Positions 28,126-34,574 of a stretch of 64,000 bases of DNA are shown here, piece by piece (position 1 is the first letter of the stretch; the number at the start of each line of letters is the position of its first letter). This stretch comes from Bacteroidia bacterium (lineage in GTDB: Bacteria; Bacteroidota; Bacteroidia; JADZBD01): the NCBI GenBank assembly GCA_020054095.1, contig JAGVMA010000064.1:1-64000 (forward strand). Direction: 5' to 3'. The notes under the pieces are model-generated. The model was not told where the DNA came from. It ran no database searches and worked only from the letters and a program-made list of their open reading frames with translations. The position numbers and the translations under genes are program-made.

Positions 28126-29142
28126 TTGACCAGGATCTGCACATATAAATTGTATGCGCTTGCATGTTGCTTTCTCTTTTCGGCAAAAGTTTTTGCCGGA
28201 GGAGAAGGCACCAACAATGCTGCCGATACAGTGAGCCCAAAAACGATTGTAAAGTTAGGACCTGCCAAAATGTATGAGCGCAAATCACTCATCAATAAAA
28301 TGAGCGATTCACAATTGGTTAATTTGATTGATTATCTTTTTGAACTCGATTCTATCCCTTACGATTTGGTTTCGGAAATTACCAAAGTTGTTAAGAACCG
28401 TCAACCCGTTGTAGAAAATACAAAATACTATTCCGATTCCTTTCCATCGGCAAACTATTACACCGTGTGGGATACAAAACATATTTTTCCGATAGATGAT
28501 CTATTGCCCAAGCACGATACTTCGTTTATACTTGATTTATCGCAAGGCATTACCGGAAAATATTTTCACCCATTTTCCGGACTTGTTACTTCAGAATTTG
28601 GCTGGCGCGATAGTGCAAACCATAATGGTATTGATATAGACTTAAATAGAGGCGACCCTGTGGTAGCAGCATTTGATGGCAAAGTGCGCATTGCAAAACG
28701 CGAAGGCGGTTTTGGAAACGTAGTAATAATAAGGCACTACAATGGCTTGGAAACAGTGTATGCCCACCTTTGGAAAATAAAAGTTAAGCCGGGCGATATT
28801 GTAAAAGCCGGGCAACTTATAGGTTTAGGCGGCAGTACCGGTCACAGCACCGGCAGCCATCTGCATTTCGAAATACGTTTAAAAGGATTACCCATTAACC
28901 CACGTTTTCTAATTTCATTTAAATCGGAGGAGCTGTTAGGCAGCACAGTTGAGTTGAAGAAAACAAAGTGGGGTTTATCTGCTTTTCCGATAACGGCAAC
29001 TATGTACACAGTGCAAAAAGGTGATAAACTTTCACTTATTGCTAAGCAGTATAATACCACCACTAAAAAATTGAAAGAACTTAACGCTTCTCAAAGCAAA
29101 TATTTATACCTCCGTGTGGGCCAGCAGATAAGGGTTCTGTGA
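28126..29142 (+). CDS. Exported M23 peptidoglycan endopeptidase-like protein with LysM domain
   Basis: The 338-residue protein has a signal peptide (LYALACCFLFSAKVFAG). Residues about 160-265 are an M23/LytM domain with the metal ligands in HNGIDID and HSTGSHLHFE and the motif VYAHL. Residues about 290-338 form a LysM peptidoglycan-binding domain (YTVQKGDKLSLIAKQYN). Such proteins cut or remodel cell-wall cross-bridges or activate amidases in the periplasm. The start is odd: an in-frame stop lies shortly upstream and no ATG precedes the signal peptide, so TTG at 28126 (or TTG at 28153) must be used. Confidence 0.86.
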   Translation: MTRICTYKLYALACCFLFSAKVFAGGEGTNNAADTVSPKTIVKLGPAKMYERKSLINKMSDSQLVNLIDYLFELDSIPYDLVSEITKVVKNRQPVVENTKYYSDSFPSANYYTVWDTKHIFPIDDLLPKHDTSFILDLSQGITGKYFHPFSGLVTSEFGWRDSANHNGIDIDLNRGDPVVAAFDGKVRIAKREGGFGNVVIIRHYNGLETVYAHLWKIKVKPGDIVKAGQLIGLGGSTGHSTGSHLHFEIRLKGLPINPRFLISFKSEELLGSTVELKKTKWGLSAFPITATMYTVQKGDKLSLIAKQYNTTTKKLKELNASQSKYLYLRVGQQIRVL

Positions 29143-29206
29143 TTTTAACTTAGTTGTTGACTACTAAGGAAAACAGTAAATTTCTACACCACATTTAAAA
29201 ATAATT

Positions 29207-29236
29207 TTTGTCGCTTAATTATTTGTCCTACATTCG
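29207..29236 (+). promoter_or_regulatory. Probable promoter of the ilv leader region
   Basis: A -33 TTTG (29207-29210) and a -7 TACATTCG (29229-29236) are 18 bases apart. The -7 differs from TAnnTTTG only by C in place of T, a variant seen at several other genes in this window. Transcription from here would begin a few bases before the first leader peptide start at 29259. Confidence 0.5.
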
Positions 29237-29258
29237 TGCCGTTAAAACGAAACAAAAA

Positions 29259-29324
29259 ATGAAAAAATTCTACACATTTACTTATGCACTAATCACTTTT
29301 GTGGTGATTATTATTGCCGTATAA
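29259..29324 (+). CDS. Leader peptide 1 of the ilv attenuator (21 residues)
   Basis: A 21-codon frame starts with ATG-AAA-AAA and ends at TAA 29322-29324. Residues 15-21 are Val-Val-Ile-Ile-Ile-Ala-Val, and Leu-Ile occur at 11-12, so 8 of the last 11 residues are branched-chain amino acids. It lies just upstream of a terminator hairpin and of ilvE, which marks it as a control peptide rather than a functional product. The hydrophobic character alone could also suit a tiny membrane peptide, but the RNA pairing described at 29325-29383 favours attenuation. Confidence 0.72.
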   Translation: MKKFYTFTYALITFVVIIIAV

Positions 29325-29384
29325 GGGAGTGTGCGAAAAAACATAAAATGTCTGAAGCGCCACTCCCCAAAAGAGTGGCGCTTT
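29325..29384 (+). promoter_or_regulatory. Attenuator 1: antiterminator/terminator switch
   Basis: Terminator: 11-bp stem AAGCGCCACTC (29355-29365) with GAGTGGCGCTT (29373-29383), loop CCCAAAA. Antiterminator: GGGAGTG (29325-29331), directly after the leader stop codon, is fully complementary to CACTCCC (29361-29367) in the terminator's 5' arm, and GCG (29333-29335) can extend the pairing past one bulged base. A ribosome at the stop codon would cover the G-rich segment and let the terminator form. A ribosome stalled at the Val/Ile codons would leave it free to form the antiterminator. The following U tract is weak (TTTACATTT). Confidence 0.72.
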
Positions 29385-29421
29385 ACATTTGTACCAAACT
29401 AAAAGTGTAAAAGCTCAAAAA

Positions 29422-29481
29422 ATGAAAAACATATTACTGAATTTTTATGTGGTGAAATTTATTATTTATCCTTCCGGGTGA
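29422..29481 (+). CDS. Leader peptide 2 of the ilv attenuator (19 residues)
   Basis: The frame reads MKNILLNFYVVKFIIYPSG and stops at TGA 29479-29481. Ile-Leu-Leu (4-6), Val-Val (10-11) and Ile-Ile (14-15) make it rich in branched-chain residues, like leader 1. It follows the first terminator by 38 bases and has its own hairpin pair downstream. The stop codon is inside the antiterminator strand. Confidence 0.72.
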   Translation: MKNILLNFYVVKFIIYPSG

Positions 29482-29541
29482 GGCGGATGAGCACGTAAAA
29501 AATGCAAGCCCTTCTCACCCAAAACGAGAAGGGCTTTTTAT
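29476..29541 (+). promoter_or_regulatory. Attenuator 2: antiterminator/terminator switch
   Basis: Terminator: 11-bp stem AAGCCCTTCTC (29506-29516) with GAGAAGGGCTT (29526-29536), then TTTTTA. Antiterminator: GGGTGAG (29476-29482), which contains the leader TGA stop codon, is fully complementary to CTCACCC (29514-29520), covering the end of the 5' arm and the start of the loop. The geometry is the same as in attenuator 1, so the pair looks like a duplicated or convergent control unit in front of ilvE at 29582. Confidence 0.74.
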
Positions 29542-29581
29542 TTATACTTCAACTAACAAATCAAAAAAACAGAAAAACAAA

Positions 29582-30133
29582 ATGTACTACAACAAAAAAA
29601 CAGTTTTATTCAATAACGGCAAATTTTTGAAAGCTTCAAAAGCTACAGTTAACCTTTACGGACAAACGCTACATTATGGTTACGGAGTGTTTGAAGGTAT
29701 CCGCGCATACTCCACATCAAATGGAGTAAAAGTTTTTAAAGCAAAAGAACATTTCGAACGATTGAAGCGCTCGTGCGAATTGGTACACATTCCATTTGAT
29801 TATAATGTTAATGAGTTAGAAATGACTACTTACGAATTGCTATTGCAAAACAAGTTAAGTGATGCATACATCCCTCCGCTTGTGTATTGCGACCCGAACA
29901 TGAACTTGAATAAACCAAGTAAAGCAAACCTGATGATATGTGCTTGGGAATGGGGAAATTATTTTGGCGATAAAATGCTGCGAGTTTCAATTTCAAAATA
30001 CCAGCGACCTAATCCTAAATCAATAATTGTGGAAGCAAAAGTAAATGGCCATTACATTAATTCTATACTTGCTACTATTGATGCAAAGGAAAAAGGATTT
30101 GACGAGGGATGGTTGCTCACTCGATCAATTTAA
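29582..30133 (+). pseudogene. ilvE: 5' part of branched-chain aminotransferase gene, fused out of frame to ilvA
   Basis: IlvE transfers the amino group in the last step of Ile, Leu and Val synthesis. Residues 1-176 match the family closely (YGQTLHYGYGVFEGIRAY, VYCDPNMNL, SYQRPNPKS-like block) and include the PLP-binding lysine in [11 protein letters not shown] (Lys153). After FDEG (residue 176) the similarity stops; the frame gives WLLTRSI and ends at 30133. About 115-120 C-terminal residues, including PLP phosphate contacts, are absent, where the family has about 295. The DNA runs straight into the end of ilvA in another frame (from about 30111-30120). The gene product should be inactive. 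Confidence 0.85.
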
Positions 30134-30498
30134 AGATGAGATAAAAGGCAAAACCATAGTTTGCATTGTGAGCGGAAGTAATAATGACATTACCAGAACA
30201 GAAGAAATTAAAGAGCGATCTTTATTGCATGAAGGATTGAAACATTATTTCATAGTTCCGTTTTCACAACGTGCAGGTGCGCTAAAAGAATTTGTATCAG
30301 ATGTGCTGGGGCCAGATGATGATATTACTTATTTTGAATATTCGAAAAAAAATAGCCGCGAAAAAGGCCCAGCTGTAATTGACATTGAACTAAAAAAATA
30401 AAAACGATTTTGAATTTATTAAGCAACGCTTGCATGTTAAAAATATTGCCTATGAATATTTAAACGCAAAACCCGAACTGATGAATGCGCTGCTGTGA
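30111..30498 (+). pseudogene. ilvA: 3' fragment of threonine dehydratase gene with an additional frameshift
   Basis: From [12 protein letters not shown] (30120 on) the translation matches the C-terminal regulatory domain of Bacteroidota Ilv[52 protein letters not shown]. IlvA makes 2-oxobutanoate from threonine, the entry to isoleucine synthesis. This frame stops at 30401 after IDIELKK. Dropping one A from the 7-A run at about 30391-30397 restores [20 protein letters not shown] and the normal end (stop TGA 30496-30498). So the fragment lacks the whole catalytic domain and carries a second, independent-looking lesion. It joins ilvE at 30110-30120. Confidence 0.85.
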
Positions 30499-30523
30499 TA
30501 AACTAATTTTGTACCTATTAAAC

Positions 30524-30556
30524 AAAAAAATCCTTGCCGTTTAGCAAGGATTTTTT
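30524..30556. terminator. Bidirectional terminator between ilvA remnant and tRNA-Glu
   Basis: The stem AAAAAATCCTTGC (30525-30537) pairs with GCAAGGATTTTTT (30544-30556) around a 6-base loop. It can end the ilv transcript on the plus strand and the tRNA-Glu transcript on the minus strand. Confidence 0.8.
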
Positions 30557-30573
30557 GTTTTAAACTTTTTCTG

Positions 30574-30645
30574 TAGCCCGTAGGGGAATCGAACCCCTGT
30601 TTCCAGGATGAAAACCTGGCGTCCTAACCCCTAGACGAACGGGCC
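30574..30645 (-). tRNA. tRNA-Glu (anticodon UUC)
   Basis: Read on the minus strand, the cloverleaf is complete: acceptor GGCCCGT with ACGGGCT (G1-U72 wobble, then A73), anticodon stem CCAGG/CCTGG with loop TTTTCAT (anticodon TTC), and T arm AGGGG-TTCGATT-CCCCT. CCA is not encoded. The 3' end faces the terminator at 30524-30556. Confidence 0.93.
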
Positions 30646-30702
30646 TCAAATTTTGAGGGTGCAAAAATAGAATTTTTTTATATCCTACAAAATAATAATT
30701 GC

Positions 30703-31407
30703 TTATTGAATTCCATCGCTATCCGCCTGAAAACGAAACCCTAAGCGTTTGCCGGTAGCAATTTTTGTAGAGTTGGCAGCTTCTTGTATTTCGTTAACCG
30801 TAATTTGGTTCACCGAATCAAATGGCGGTGTAAACAAATCGAAATCTAAAGCATACAAAACTGTTGACTCTATTATTGCCATCATAGCTTCTCTGTTGAA
30901 TTGATGGTTCACGAAATCGTTATACAAAAAGCCAAGTTGGCGCTTGCCTTCCACAAAATAATGGTTGTCGTTATTAATAAAAATGCGAGCTATCATATAG
31001 CCAATATCATTTACGCGGTTATACTTAAATGAATCGGACAAAAAATTGTAAACCACAATCATCCCGCAATACGAGCGACTTTCATCTTCTTTTACATAAG
31101 ATGTTTTCCAGATTGGGTGCGTATTATCAAACTCGAACACATTGGTATGCATGTGAAAAATCATTACATCGCCAGCCACCCGCAATTCCACTTCATTGTC
31201 AGATCGTTCTTTGTATTCGACCATTACGCGCTTGTCAATTTTTTTTATATGCTCATTTAGCTCTTGCGATGTTTTGTGAAGCATTTCCTTTAACTCATTA
31301 AACTGCCTGATGGTGTTATAAAACACGTCTTGCTTTAGTGTAGCTTTTTGCTCAAGTAATTTTATTATTTGTTCGCGTTTGCTTTGTTCTTTTTTGTTTT
31401 TCGCCAT
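30703..31407 (-). CDS. Uncharacterised cytoplasmic protein next to proS
   Basis: The product from ATG 31407 (MAKNKKEQSKREQ) has 234 residues. The first 80 are charged and coiled-coil-like (KLLEQKATLKQDVFYNTIRQ), followed by a mixed alpha/beta part with SRSYCGMIVVYNF and YMIARIFINNDNHYFVEGKR. No signal peptide or membrane segment is present. I do not recognise a named family; similar proteins are, to my knowledge, seen in Bacteroidota. An upstream start at 31443 would run into the proS stop region and is rejected. The gene follows proS by 10 bases, so the two are probably co-transcribed. Confidence 0.72.
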   Translation of the reverse strand: MAKNKKEQSKREQIIKLLEQKATLKQDVFYNTIRQFNELKEMLHKTSQELNEHIKKIDKRVMVEYKERSDNEVELRVAGDVMIFHMHTNVFEFDNTHPIWKTSYVKEDESRSYCGMIVVYNFLSDSFKYNRVNDIGYMIARIFINNDNHYFVEGKRQLGFLYNDFVNHQFNREAMMAIIESTVLYALDFDLFTPPFDSVNQITVNEIQEAANSTKIATGKRLGFRFQADSDGIQ

Positions 31408-31417
31408 GGTGTTTGCT

Positions 31418-32893
31418 TTAGTAAGCTCGTGCAAATAGCACACGCTGTGTAGATGGTTTGCCTGTTAAAATACATTTGCCTTCCTCATTTTCATTATTTA
31501 AAGGAATACAACGAATAGTAGCTTTTGTTTCTTCTTTAATCTTTTGTTCTGTTTCAGCAGTGCCATCCCAGTGAGCTGAAATAAAGCCGCCTTTTTCATC
31601 AAGAGTTTTCACGAAAACATCCCACCTGTCAACATGGTGTATGCTATTGTCTCTGAAATTTTTTGCTTTTATAAATAAATTGCTTTGAATTTCTGTAAGC
31701 AAAGTTTCTATTTTAGATACTAACTCATCTTGCTTCACCGCCTCTTTACTTTTTGTATCTCTGCGCGCAAGTTCGGCAGTTCCGTTTTGCATATCGCGGG
31801 CGCCAATAGCTACACGCAATGGCACACCTTTAAATTCATATTCGGCAAATTTCCAGCCCGGGCGTTGCTTATCGTCATTATCAAATTTTACCCTAATGCC
31901 TAATTTTTTCAGCTCTTGCACAAGCTCGTTTGCCTTTAGGGATATAGCTTTAAGCTCATCTTCGGTTTTATAAATGGGCACAATTACAACCTGTGTGGGT
32001 GCTAGTTTTGGAGGTAAAACTAATCCCTGGTTATCACTGTGAGCCATAATGAGTGCCCCCATTAATCGCGTGGAAACACCCCAAGATGTTGCCCACACAT
32101 ACTCTTGCTTACTCTCGGCAGTTGCAAATTTCACATCAAAGGCTTTAGCGAAATTTTGCCCTAAAAAATGCGAAGTGCCTGCTTGTAATGCTTTGCCATC
32201 TTGCATAAGAGCCTCTATACAATAGGTTTCAATTGCACCGGCAAAGCGCTCGTTAGCTGTTTTTATCCCTTTTATAACGGGCACAGCCATCCAGTTTTCT
32301 ACAAAATCGGCATACACATCAAGCATTTTTTCGGTTTCTGTAATTGCTTCTTGTGCAGTGGCGTGTGCGGTGTGTCCTTCTTGCCAAAGAAACTCGGCCG
32401 TTCGTAAGAACAAACGCGTTCGCATTTCCCATCTCACCACATTAGCCCATTGGTTTACAAGTAATGGCAAATCTCTGTATGATTGTATCCAGCTTTTATA
32501 GGTATTCCATATTATGGTTTCCGATGTTGGGCGCACAATTAGTTCTTCTTCGAGCTTTGCATCTTCATCCACCACTATTCCACTGCCATCCGATGCATTT
32601 TTTAGGCGGTAATGTGTAACCACGGCACATTCTTTGGCAAAACCATCCACATGGCTGGCCTCTTTACTGAAAAACGATTTTGGAATAAACAGAGGAAAAT
32701 AGGCATTTACGTGTCCCGTATCTTTAAACATAGTATCCAGGGCCTGCTGCATAAGTTCCCATATTGCATAACCGTAGGGCTTTATAACCATGCATCCGCG
32801 CACAGCCGAATGATCGGCTAAATTGGCTTTAATTACTATATTATTATACCATTCCGAGTAATTTTCCTCAAGCGTTACATTGTTTTTCGACAT
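31418..32893 (-). CDS. proS: Prolyl-tRNA synthetase (short, archaeal/eukaryote-like type)
   Basis: ProS charges tRNA-Pro. The 491-residue protein lacks the large editing insertion between class II motifs 2 and 3 that bacterial-type ProS carries, so it is the shorter archaeal/eukaryote-like form, common in Bacteroidota. Visible are motif 1 region [19 protein letters not shown], motif 2 region [21 protein letters not shown], the motif 3 context [17 protein letters not shown] and an anticodon-binding domain (about 290-395). The zinc-type C-terminal domain ends in ARAY, a conserved terminus in this form. Confidence 0.93.
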   Translation of the reverse strand: MSKNNVTLEENYSEWYNNIVIKANLADHSAVRGCMVIKPYGYAIWELMQQALDTMFKDTGHVNAYFPLFIPKSFFSKEASHVDGFAKECAVVTHYRLKNASDGSGIVVDEDAKLEEELIVRPTSETIIWNTYKSWIQSYRDLPLLVNQWANVVRWEMRTRLFLRTAEFLWQEGHTAHATAQEAITETEKMLDVYADFVENWMAVPVIKGIKTANERFAGAIETYCIEALMQDGKALQAGTSHFLGQNFAKAFDVKFATAESKQEYVWATSWGVSTRLMGALIMAHSDNQGLVLPPKLAPTQVVIVPIYKTEDELKAISLKANELVQELKKLGIRVKFDNDDKQRPGWKFAEYEFKGVPLRVAIGARDMQNGTAELARRDTKSKEAVKQDELVSKIETLLTEIQSNLFIKAKNFRDNSIHHVDRWDVFVKTLDEKGGFISAHWDGTAETEQKIKEETKATIRCIPLNNENEEGKCILTGKPSTQRVLFARAY

Positions 32894-32899
32894 AGGATG

Positions 32900-32907
32900 C
32901 GAAGTTA
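32900..32907 (-). promoter_or_regulatory. Candidate -7 element (TAACTTCG) for proS
   Basis: The minus strand reads TAACTTCG, the TAnnTTCG variant seen repeatedly here, 7 bases before the proS ATG. That spacing implies a near-leaderless mRNA, so it may be fortuitous. Confidence 0.3.
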
Positions 32908-32973
32908 AAAAAAACCAGCCAGCTTTTTTTAATATTGGTATGGAGTATGGTTCAAAAAATTATTCAATATAAA

Positions 32974-33004
32974 TTGACATACATGGTTAAATTTTATATT
33001 TTTG
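32974..33004 (+). promoter_or_regulatory. Promoter of the Asn/Gly-rich lipoprotein gene
   Basis: TTG (32974-32976) and TATTTTTG (32997-33004) are 20 bases apart, matching the Bacteroidota promoter consensus. The start codon at 33093 is 88 bases downstream, leaving an unusually long leader for this genome. Confidence 0.58.
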
Positions 33005-33082
33005 GTATAGTATTTGTAAATATGAGTTCAATACAACCTCATCCCCAAAACAAATTTAAAACTGTATAAACAGCATAAAAAT

Positions 33083-33087
33083 GGAGG
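33083..33087 (+). promoter_or_regulatory. Strong Shine-Dalgarno sequence deciding the lipoprotein start
   Basis: GGAGG lies 5 bases before the ATG at 33093. Most genes in this window lack any Shine-Dalgarno sequence, as is usual in Bacteroidota. This one sets the start at 33093 rather than at the ATG of 33081. Confidence 0.6.
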
Positions 33088-33092
33088 TTAAC

Positions 33093-34493
33093 ATGAAAAA
33101 AACAATTTTTCTACTATCAGCGGTAGTAATGCTTGCTACGGCTTGTTCATCAAATTTGCAACTTGGAAAAACGCACAACGATGATGATAATTACTACTCA
33201 TCATCAGACAAAAAGACGCCAAAAGAGCAAACAACTACCAACACCACAAATCAGCAACAGGATGATTATGTGAATAGCAACGGGAATGGCAAATACACGC
33301 CACAGCCCGAAAACACCAATACCACTAATAATAATGGTAATGGTAACGGATATGCAAATAATAATTACAACGATGATTTCTCATATGATGATTATTACGA
33401 TTATGCATACTCAACTCGCATTCGCAGATTTTACGGTGGCGGATGGGGTGGCAATGGCTACTACGACCCATGGTACACTAATGCTTACTGGTACACTGGA
33501 AATCCATATTATAGTGGAATTAGCGTTTATTGGGGTTATAATTGGTGGGGTCCAAACTATTATAACTATAGCTATAATCCCGGTTTTTACTGGGGTTTGG
33601 GCAGCTGCTGGGGTTGGAATAATTGGGGATGTGGCGGTTGGAACAATTGGGGATGGAATAGTTGGGGTGGTGGTTGGAATGGCCATAACAATGGCTACTG
33701 GGCTGGCTACTGGAATGGTTACAACAACGGACTTTATGATAATTACTATTATAACAGTTATGATAACAACGATCATTACTATGGTCCGCGCACAAGCACA
33801 AGTGGTTCTACAAGTTCGCCTTATAAGCCTTGGGGCGGACGTTATCAAGAGCTCACAGCTTCAAATAACAGTGGTTTAAACTCGAATAGTTTCAGTAATC
33901 CGGACTTACCAAACACTACAGTGCAGGGTAAAACAGACTCGAAAGGAAATTTAAACAACGGTGGCGGCAATGTTACTATAAATCCTAAAAACAATTCGGT
34001 AACGAATGGTAATGTAAATACACCATCTAACGGAGGTTATAATAGTAACGGTAATAATTTACCTACTCCTAAAAACAACACATCTAACGATGATTATTAT
34101 AACCCAAATAACAATGGTGGTGGTTACACTAAAGGCAATGATAATAACAATAATAGCCCAAACGTAAATCAACCGAACAATAATTATAACATGCCTAAGA
34201 ATAACGATAGTTATAGTAAGCCGAATAATAATTACAACACGCCTAAAAATAACGGAGGCAATAATAATTATAACACGCCTAATAACAACGATAGCTATAA
34301 TAAGCCGAATAAAAATTATAACACGCCCAAGAATAATGGCGGCAATAATAATTATAACACGCCTAAGAATAATGGTGGCGGCAACTATAATGCTCCAAAA
34401 AATAATGGCGGAGGAGGTGGCTATAAAAGCGGATACTCCGGAGGTGGAGGTGGTAGTAAACCATCTTCTGGTGGTGGTGGAAAACGCAGATAA
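33093..34493 (+). CDS. Low-complexity Asn/Gly/Tyr-rich lipoprotein
   Basis: The 466-residue protein starts with a lipoprotein signal (MKKTIFLLSAVVMLATACSS; lipobox LATAC, lipidated Cys at residue 18). Everything after is low complexity: an Asp/Tyr-rich stretch, an aromatic Trp/Gly/Tyr region (WGWNNWGCGGWNNWGW), and a C-terminal third of Asn-rich repeats (NNNYNTPKNNGG and variants), ending in a Gly-rich basic tail (GGGGSKPSSGGGGKRR). No fold or enzyme motif is present. Homologous Bacteroidota proteins are annotated only as hypothetical or prolin-rich-type surface proteins; a role in surface layers or matrix is a guess. The composition suggests intrinsic disorder. Confidence 0.8.
   Translation: MKKTIFLLSAVVMLATACSSNLQLGKTHNDDDNYYSSSDKKTPKEQTTTNTTNQQQDDYVNSNGNGKYTPQPENTNTTNNNGNGNGYANNNYNDDFSYDDYYDYAYSTRIRRFYGGGWGGNGYYDPWYTNAYWYTGNPYYSGISVYWGYNWWGPNYYNYSYNPGFYWGLGSCWGWNNWGCGGWNNWGWNSWGGGWNGHNNGYWAGYWNGYNNGLYDNYYYNSYDNNDHYYGPRTSTSGSTSSPYKPWGGRYQELTASNNSGLNSNSFSNPDLPNTTVQGKTDSKGNLNNGGGNVTINPKNNSVTNGNVNTPSNGGYNSNGNNLPTPKNNTSNDDYYNPNNNGGGYTKGNDNNNNSPNVNQPNNNYNMPKNNDSYSKPNNNYNTPKNNGGNNNYNTPNNNDSYNKPNKNYNTPKNNGGNNNYNTPKNNGGGNYNAPKNNGGGGGYKSGYSGGGGGSKPSSGGGGKRR
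34150..34440 (+). repeat. Imperfect tandem repeats encoding Asn-rich units
   Basis: Inside the lipoprotein gene, units of 36 and 48 bases repeat with variation; they encode NNNYNTPKNNGG and NDSYNKPNNNYNTPKN. Synonymous third positions differ, so the array is not freshly duplicated, but it could still expand or contract by slippage. Confidence 0.7.
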
Positions 34494-34574
34494 TTTTTTA
34501 ATCAACATCCCCAATAAAGAGTTGGCGTAGCAATGCGCCAATTCTTTAAAACCAACAAACATTCTTTTAAAAAA

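Noticed and set aside
28103-28295. Two antisense ORFs (60-61 residues) over the M23 signal peptide
   Set aside because: Short, in different frames of the same bases, and opposite a clear signal-peptide coding sequence.
33411-33848. Antisense ORFs of 145 and 93 residues and sense-frame ORF of 197 residues in the Asn-rich lipoprotein gene
   Set aside because: They are shadows of a low-complexity gene whose repeated codons leave other frames open. Their composition (Ile/Thr/Val or His/Ser/Tyr runs) is not protein-like, and the sense frame has a signal peptide and lipobox.
34150-34440. CRISPR-like array
   Set aside because: Repeat units are coding, of unequal length (36 and 48 bases), and have no unique spacers.
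34059-34562. 167-residue antisense ORF over the Asn-rich repeats
   Set aside because: Ile/Val-rich product of repeat-derived codons, opposite a credible gene; no start context or homology.
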